Source: Candidatus Nanopelagicales bacterium
Lineage (GTDB): Bacteria; Actinomycetota; Actinomycetes; S36-B12
DNA length: 10,479 nt
Direction: 5' to 3'
Assembly (NCBI GenBank): GCA_938091275.1
Contig: CALKMY010000221.1
Location: forward strand, 1 to 10,479
Of the stretch, positions 5,853-10,479 are shown piece after piece (position 1 is the first letter of the stretch; every line of letters begins with the position of its first letter). The translations under genes were made by a program, and so were the position numbers. Below the pieces are notes generated by a model. That model did no database searches. It was not told the origin of the DNA and worked only from the letters and a program-made list of their open reading frames with translations.

Positions 5853-8236
5853 GACGGACCCCCACTCGTCACTCGCACGACGTCGCCGTAGCCGACCCCC
5901 AGGTCGCGATACACACGGCTGCCCTCAGAGTTCATCGGCAACCAGACCACATCGTCGATCATGGAATCGTCGATTTCGAGATCGACACTGATCGCACCCG
6001 ATGGGCCGTGGATACTCACCTGCCCGGACGTTGGCAGTCCGTAGCGCGTGGCCGTTGCACCAGACATTCGGGCGACAGTGTCCCGCGCCGTTGCAGCGAG
6101 ATGGGGTTCACCCTCCTGCATGACACCAAGGTCGAGCAGTTGGCGCCACGTGGCCAAACGAACACCAGTGCCCGGTGAGTGTGTTGTCGCAACCGGCGCG
6201 AAGGACTCGCGCGGGCCTGTCCACGGACCCATGCGCCCAAGTTCGGCGCGAAGCTCCGACACACTGCTCGGTGCGGACATCTGCCACTGTTCGGCCAGCA
6301 TCGCCAGGACAGCAGCATCGGAGTCACGCATCGCATCGCGGAATACCTGACCGAAGGGGCGCGGACGCCCTTCCCAATCGAGGAACGTTCCCGCCTTCTC
6401 ACTCACGACAGCCACCGGGAGTACCACGTCGGCGATTTCCGTCACGGCCGAATGATGATTCTCAATCGATACGACGAAGTCGACGCCACCGAGCGAGGCA
6501 ATGAGATCGTCCGGATAGTCCGCGGCTTCGACGCCGCCCACGAGGGCCGCGCGGCAGGCACCCGAACGCAGTGACGCCAGGAGTGCATCACCGCTGAGCC
6601 CACGGTGCGGAAGAGACGACGGATCGACTCCCCAGGCGTCGGCTGACTGCTGCCGGGCGAGTTGATCATCGATCGGACGACCGCCGGGCAGCAGACCTGC
6701 GAGGGCGCCGGCGTCCAGTGCGCCCCGCTCTCCCGCTCGCCGCGGAACCCACGCCAACGCCGCGCCCGTTTCCTGCGCCAATGCGACAGCCGCGGCGCAT
6801 GCTCCTGGAGCGCTCGCGACTCGCTCGCCCATCATGATGACCGCTCCCGGTGCCGCGAGTGCTTCGCGGATCTCGGCTGGTAGGTCGGCCAGCGCACTGG
6901 CTTCATCGCCCGGCGCAGTGGGCACCAACCTTCCGTTCATCTTGCTCAGACCCCGGCTGGCACCCGAGCCCAACGAAAACACTCGGGTACCGGATGCGGA
7001 TGCTTTGCGTAGCCGCAAGAACACGATCGGAGATTCATCCTCCGGCTCGAAAGCCACCAGGAGTACTGCGGGCGCTGCTTCGAGGTCGGCATATTCGACC
7101 CGCATCGGGCTTCCGGCGACGTGGGCGGCGAGGAAATCTCGCTCCTCATCCGAATGTGCGCGGGCCCGAAAGTCGATGTCGTCCGTTCCGAGCGCCACCC
7201 GGGCGAATCGGGCGTAGGCGTAGGCGTCTTCCACGGTGGAGCGGCCCCCGACGAGCACCGCGGCCTCGGACCCGGCCGCCCGCAAGCCTTGCGCAGCTAC
7301 GCCAAGTGCCTCCGGCCACGACGCGATACGGAGTTCACCGTTTTCGCGGACCATCGGCCACTCGATCCGGCCCTGCTGCATGTACGAGAAGGCGAAGCGG
7401 CCTTTGTCGCAGTTCCATTCTTCGTTGACCTGCGGGTCATCCCAGGCCAGCCGGCGGGTGATGGTGGATCGGCGGTAGTCCGTGCGCAGCGAACACCCGG
7501 ATGCGCAGTGCTCACACGATGTCGGAACCGATACGAGGTCGAAAGGACGCGCCCGGAAGCGATACGTGGCACTCGTCAACGCACCGACCGGGCAGATCTG
7601 GATCGTGTTTCCGGAGAAATAGGACTCGAACGGCTCGTCGTCGGCGGTTCCCACCTGCTGTTGCGCTCCGCGCTCCAAGAGCTCGAGCTTGGAGTCGCCG
7701 GCGATCTGATCGGCGAAACGCGTGCAGCGAGCACACGACACACACCGCTCTCTGTCGAGGAGCACCTGAGCACTGACGTTGATCGGCTTGTCGAACGTCC
7801 TCTTGTCTTCGGTGAAGCGCGATTCCGGTCGACCAACGCTCATCGCCTGGTTCTGCAGCGGACATTCACCGCCCTTGTCGCACACGGGGCAATCCAGAGG
7901 ATGGTTGAGCAGCAGGAACTCCATGACGCCCTCTTGCGCTTCCCGCGCGACGTCGGAACTGAGCTGCGTTCGCACCTGCATGCCGTCGGAGACAACTTGG
8001 GCGCAGGCCGGCTGCGGCTTGGGAACACCCTCGATCTCGATTAAGCACGCCCGACAGGCGGCAACCGGATCGAGCAGCGGGTGGTCACAGAAGCGGGGAA
8101 TTTCAATACCGAGCATTTCCGCAGCACGGATGACGAGGGTCCCGGCCGGCACAGATACCGCGACCCCGTCGACGATGACGCTGACGAGGTCGGGCCTGGT
8201 GTCAAGCTCCGCGCCGGGCTCGTTGGTGATGGTCAT
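5849..8236 (-). CDS. nuoG: NADH-quinone oxidoreductase subunit G (75-kDa type, multi-cluster Fe-S and molybdopterin-oxidoreductase-like)
   Basis: The 795-residue protein carries the electron wire of the NADH module. An N-terminal ferredoxin-like domain binds [2Fe-2S] N1b: C50-x10-C61-x2-C64-x13-C78. Next comes N5 with one histidine ligand: H112-x3-C116-x2-C119-x5-C125. N4 follows: C165, C168, C171 and C215 (ICPVGAL). A fourth motif, C241-x2-C244-x3-C248-x27-C276, matches the off-path N7 cluster found in some bacteria such as E. coli and Thermus. Residues from about 300 onward resemble a molybdopterin oxidoreductase that is non-catalytic in this family; NHHSAVTEIADVVLPVA (593-609) and a C-terminal cofactor-binding-like domain (about 725-792) are visible. 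The frame stays open upstream to 8545, but that part reads as out-of-frame nuoF. The ATG at 8236 overlaps the nuoF stop as ATGA and gives the expected start of the ferredoxin domain. Confidence 0.98.
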   Translation of the reverse strand: MTITNEPGAELDTRPDLVSVIVDGVAVSVPAGTLVIRAAEMLGIEIPRFCDHPLLDPVAACRACLIEIEGVPKPQPACAQVVSDGMQVRTQLSSDVAREAQEGVMEFLLLNHPLDCPVCDKGGECPLQNQAMSVGRPESRFTEDKRTFDKPINVSAQVLLDRERCVSCARCTRFADQIAGDSKLELLERGAQQQVGTADDEPFESYFSGNTIQICPVGALTSATYRFRARPFDLVSVPTSCEHCASGCSLRTDYRRSTITRRLAWDDPQVNEEWNCDKGRFAFSYMQQGRIEWPMVRENGELRIASWPEALGVAAQGLRAAGSEAAVLVGGRSTVEDAYAYARFARVALGTDDIDFRARAHSDEERDFLAAHVAGSPMRVEYADLEAAPAVLLVAFEPEDESPIVFLRLRKASASGTRVFSLGSGASRGLSKMNGRLVPTAPGDEASALADLPAEIREALAAPGAVIMMGERVASAPGACAAAVALAQETGAALAWVPRRAGERGALDAGALAGLLPGGRPIDDQLARQQSADAWGVDPSSLPHRGLSGDALLASLRSGACRAALVGGVEAADYPDDLIASLGGVDFVVSIENHHSAVTEIADVVLPVAVVSEKAGTFLDWEGRPRPFGQVFRDAMRDSDAAVLAMLAEQWQMSAPSSVSELRAELGRMGPWTGPRESFAPVATTHSPGTGVRLATWRQLLDLGVMQEGEPHLAATARDTVARMSGATATRYGLPTSGQVSIHGPSGAISVDLEIDDSMIDDVVWLPMNSEGSRVYRDLGVGYGDVVRVTSGGPS

Positions 8237-9543
8237 CGAACCCCCGCTGCCGCGAATACGTACGAGGCGATGGGGTCGAACTGCTCGTCGGCAGATGTGT
8301 GAGTGGATGCCTCGAATTCTTCGCGGAAGTACTTCATCGCCGCCGGGTACGGGGTAGCGGCAGCATCTCCGAGAGCACAGAAGGAACGCCCAGCGATCTG
8401 CCCGCACAGATCCGTGAGGGTTTCCATCTCGGCTTGCTGACCCTGCCCATGCTCGAACTTCTCCAACACCCCGGTGATCCAGTAGGTGCCCTCGCGGCAC
8501 GGCGTGCACTTCCCGCAGGACTCGTGCTTGTAGAACTCCAGCCACCTAGTGACGGCCTTGACGACGCTCACGGTTTGGTCGAACACCATGGGTGTTCCGG
8601 TGCCGAGCATGGTCCCGGCCTCGGCCATCGCCTCGTACGTGAGTGGGAGATCGAGGTGCTCGTCGGTAAGCATCGGGACCGACGATCCACCCGGAAGCCA
8701 AAACTTCACCGAACTGCCGTCACGCATGCCACCGGCGTAATCGAGCAGCTCGCGCATGGTGATTCCCAGTGGCGCCTCGTAGATCCCGGGCCGCTTCACA
8801 TGCCCGGAAACGGCGAAGACCTTGAAGCCCGGTGACTTTTCGGTTCCGAAGCCACGGAACCACTCCACACCACGGTCCACGATGTAGGGAATGTTCGCGA
8901 TCGTCTCGACATTGTTGATGACCGTCGGAGATGAATACAGTCCGGCGACCGCCGGAAAAGGTGGCTTCAGTCGAGGCTGACCGCGGTAACCCTCGAGGCT
9001 GTCGAGCAGGGCAGTTTCCTCACCGCAAATGTAGGCACCGGCACCAGAGTGGACAACGACATCGAGGTCGAAACCACTGCCCTTGATGTTCTTCCCGATC
9101 AGCCCTGCTTCCCTGGCTTGCTTGACCGCGAACTCCACTTTGCGAACGGCGTTCGGGACTTCACCGCGGATGTAGATGAATGCGTGGTTGGCGCGAATAG
9201 CAAAGGACGTAATGATCACGCCCTCGATCAAGGCGTGTGGGTTGGCCATCATTATGGGAATGTCCTTGCACGCCCCCGGCTCGGACTCGTCTGCGTTCAC
9301 CACGAGGTAGTGCGGCTTGCCGTCGCCTTGCGGAACGAAACTCCACTTCAAGCCGGTGGGAAAGCCCGCTCCGCCGCGCCCCCGCAAGCCGGCGTCTTTC
9401 ACGGTCGTGATGATGTCGTCCGGATCGCTACCGAGTGCCTTGTCCAGGCCTTGGTAGCCACCCACGGCTCGGTAGCCATCGAGGGTGTAAAGGTTGGGGC
9501 GATCCCAATGTTCGGTGATGACCGGTGTCAGTGGCGTAACCAT
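8233..9543 (-). CDS. nuoF: NADH-quinone oxidoreductase subunit F (51-kDa type; NADH, FMN and 4Fe-4S binding)
   Basis: The 436-residue protein is the electron-entry subunit: it binds NADH, takes a hydride onto FMN and passes electrons to [4Fe-4S] cluster N3. Visible motifs are the glycine-rich nucleotide/FMN loop GLRGRGGAGFPTGLKW (residues 52-67), VNADESEPG (82-90), and GAGAYICGEETALL (167-180) followed by SLEGYRGQPR. The N3 ligands are C343-x2-C346-x2-C349 (ESCGKCTPCREG) and C389 (GRSFCALGDAA). A SLBB-type region falls near 240-330, with VFAVSGHVKRPGIYE at its start. The length is normal for the family. The ATG at 9543 follows a purine-rich GAGGGAGAGA stretch and overlaps the nuoE stop by one base. 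The 3' end overlaps nuoG by four bases (ATGA). All expected key residues are present, so it should be active. Confidence 0.99.
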   Translation of the reverse strand: MVTPLTPVITEHWDRPNLYTLDGYRAVGGYQGLDKALGSDPDDIITTVKDAGLRGRGGAGFPTGLKWSFVPQGDGKPHYLVVNADESEPGACKDIPIMMANPHALIEGVIITSFAIRANHAFIYIRGEVPNAVRKVEFAVKQAREAGLIGKNIKGSGFDLDVVVHSGAGAYICGEETALLDSLEGYRGQPRLKPPFPAVAGLYSSPTVINNVETIANIPYIVDRGVEWFRGFGTEKSPGFKVFAVSGHVKRPGIYEAPLGITMRELLDYAGGMRDGSSVKFWLPGGSSVPMLTDEHLDLPLTYEAMAEAGTMLGTGTPMVFDQTVSVVKAVTRWLEFYKHESCGKCTPCREGTYWITGVLEKFEHGQGQQAEMETLTDLCGQIAGRSFCALGDAAATPYPAAMKYFREEFEASTHTSADEQFDPIASYVFAAAGVR

Positions 9544-10181
9544 CAGGCATTCTCTCCCTCGATTGGGTGTTCGCGTGCGATCTTCAAGCCGGCGAGCATC
9601 TTGTCGTCCACACTCGGAGCGTCCGCCAGTCCATCGTCGGGGAATGCGAGGGTCCGCTCGGTGGCCTCGAAGTCTCGGATCACCGGTCCGCGCGTCGCCT
9701 GCACCTGCTCACCGCGACGCAGCCGGTCCAGGATCTCTACCGCGCTGGCCGGTGTCACGTCATCCATGAATTCCCAGTCGACGGTCATCACCGGGGCATG
9801 GGTGCACGCCGCCTGACACTCGATCCGCTCGAGGAAGAACTCACCATCGGGCGTCGTAGTGTTGTGCGATGCACCGGTGGCGTCGACCACGGCATCCCAC
9901 ACCGCATCTCCCCCGAGAAGCCCACACATCGTGTTGATGCACACACCGATGTGGTGTTTGCCGACCCGCTCACGCTTGTACATCGTGTAGAAAGTCGCGA
10001 CCGCGGTCACCTCGGCCGGGGTTATACCCAGCACTTCAGCGCACGTATTGATGCCATCGGTGGTGATCGCATCTTCCTCGCTTTGGGCGAGGTGCAACAT
10101 CGGTAGCAGGGCACTGCGCGCACTCGGATATCGAGCGGCGATCTCTCGCATCTGCGCGCGCGCCTGGTCGCTGATCGGCAT
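9543..10181 (-). CDS. nuoE: NADH-quinone oxidoreductase subunit E (24-kDa type, 2Fe-2S)
   Basis: The 212-residue protein is the thioredoxin-fold [2Fe-2S] subunit of the NADH-dehydrogenase module. It carries cluster N1a, close to the FMN of NuoF. The four cluster ligands are all present as C81-x4-C86-x35-C122-x3-C126 (CINTMC and ECQAAC), the expected family spacing. Residues 1-70 form the N-terminal helical region with the typical YPSARSALLPMLHLAQ and ITPAEV..VATFYTMY stretches. After about residue 152 there is a polar extension of some 60 residues that the shorter bacterial NuoE proteins lack. The ATG at 10181 is preceded by GGAGA (plus-strand 10192-10196) with a 10-base spacer. It lies 23 bases after nuoD. 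The TGA shares one base with the nuoF ATG (TGATG), suggesting coupled translation. Confidence 0.98.
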   Translation of the reverse strand: MPISDQARAQMREIAARYPSARSALLPMLHLAQSEEDAITTDGINTCAEVLGITPAEVTAVATFYTMYKRERVGKHHIGVCINTMCGLLGGDAVWDAVVDATGASHNTTTPDGEFFLERIECQAACTHAPVMTVDWEFMDDVTPASAVEILDRLRRGEQVQATRGPVIRDFEATERTLAFPDDGLADAPSVDDKMLAGLKIAREHPIEGENA

Positions 10182-10204
10182 CTGTGGCTTCTCTCCGGTC
10201 TTCG

Positions 10205-10479
10205 CTATCGGTCCACGCCACCCATGACGGGGTCGATGCTCGCGACGGCGGCGATGACGTCGGCGACCATGCTGCCCTCGGACATGGCGGCGGTTGCTTG
10301 CAGGTTGTTGAAGGACGGGTCTCGGAAGTGCACGCGATACGGGCGGGTTCCCCCGCTACTGACCACATGAGCTCCGAGCTCTCCACGCGGCGATTCCACT
10401 GCTACGTAGGCCTGCCCGGCGGGCACGGTGAAGCCTTCGGTGACGAGCTTGAAGTGATGAATCAAGGATTCCATCGACT
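10205..10479 (-). CDS. nuoD: NADH-quinone oxidoreductase subunit D, C-terminal 90 residues (5' end outside window)
   Basis: This is the end of the 49-kDa-type subunit of complex I. It sits in the peripheral arm at the cytoplasmic face of the membrane and, with NuoB, lines the quinone-reduction site. The visible 90 residues contain the family's conserved C-terminal blocks: MESLIHHFKL, then VESPRGELG, then the RVHFRDPSFNNLQA stretch, ending with DVIAA..SIDPVMGGVDR and a TAG stop at 10207-10205. The family descends from the large subunit of [NiFe] hydrogenases, and this end corresponds to the C-terminal part of that fold. The start and most of the protein lie beyond position 10479, so I cannot tell whether nuoC is fused to it. 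nuoE follows after 23 bases. The assignment is firm from the motifs and from the neighbouring nuo genes. Confidence 0.97.
   Translation of the reverse strand, partial: SMESLIHHFKLVTEGFTVPAGQAYVAVESPRGELGAHVVSSGGTRPYRVHFRDPSFNNLQATAAMSEGSMVADVIAAVASIDPVMGGVDR

Noticed and set aside
7121..8044. A 307-codon open frame on the plus strand inside nuoG
   Set aside because: It lies wholly antisense to a region of nuoG carrying exact cluster ligands. Its translation has no recognisable domain and a composition rich in Arg, Gly, His and Glu, as expected from the complement of GC-rich coding sequence.
8237..8545. Possible 103-residue N-terminal extension of NuoG, since the frame stays open upstream of the ATG at 8236
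   Set aside because: The stretch is fully inside nuoF, including its C389 region, and its translation is Arg-rich with no similarity to NuoG. The ATGA overlap at 8236 matches the other junctions and the ferredoxin domain begins directly after it.
1..10479. Mobile element, defence system, CRISPR array, RNA gene or other novel system
   Set aside because: Almost every base is accounted for by conserved nuo genes on one strand. No repeats, tRNA-like folds, transposase motifs or inserted genes are seen, and gene order is canonical.

Overview
The window is a single uninterrupted block of the nuo operon, which encodes respiratory complex I (proton-pumping NADH:quinone oxidoreductase, NDH-1). All genes lie on the minus strand, so transcription runs from position 10479 toward 1. 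In that order they are nuoD (3' end only), nuoE, nuoF, nuoG, nuoH, nuoI, nuoJ, nuoK, nuoL and nuoM (5' two thirds only). This is the canonical bacterial order. Eight genes are complete and two are cut by the window edges. I see no frameshift, insertion element, RNA gene, CRISPR array or foreign-looking insert.

The organism is most likely an actinobacterium (Actinomycetota) of moderately high GC; a count of the first 60 bases gives about 58%. The protein signatures I recall as actinobacterial are a NuoJ tail with a GVYARHNAVDTPALLPDGS-type motif, a NuoH tail with a ninth hydrophobic segment and a PVPPLPGQ motif, a NuoE with a roughly 60-residue C-terminal extension, a NuoG that keeps the extra N7 cysteine motif, and a nuoD end reading IDPVMGGVDR. 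GTG starts in nuoJ and nuoL fit this. I cannot name a genus from the sequence alone.

Layout: positions 10479-10205 hold the end of the quinone-site subunit NuoD. Positions 10181-5849 hold the NADH-oxidising electron-input module NuoE-NuoF-NuoG: FMN, the NADH site and clusters N1a, N3, N1b, N4, N5 and N7. Positions 5852-4509 hold the membrane anchor NuoH, and 4516-3983 the ferredoxin-like NuoI (clusters N6a and N6b). Together with NuoD these form the route to quinone. Positions 3986-1 hold the membrane-arm subunits NuoJ, K, L and M, which couple electron transfer to proton pumping.

Most junctions overlap: ATGA at F/G, G/H, J/K and L/M, GTGA at I/J, a one-base TGATG overlap at E/F, and eight bases at H/I. 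The D/E and K/L junctions each leave 22-23 bases. This argues for one polycistronic mRNA with translational coupling. No promoter or terminator is visible inside the window, and there is no gene-free stretch longer than 23 bases. I found no previously undescribed system here. The findings are modest, lineage-level details of a well-known complex.
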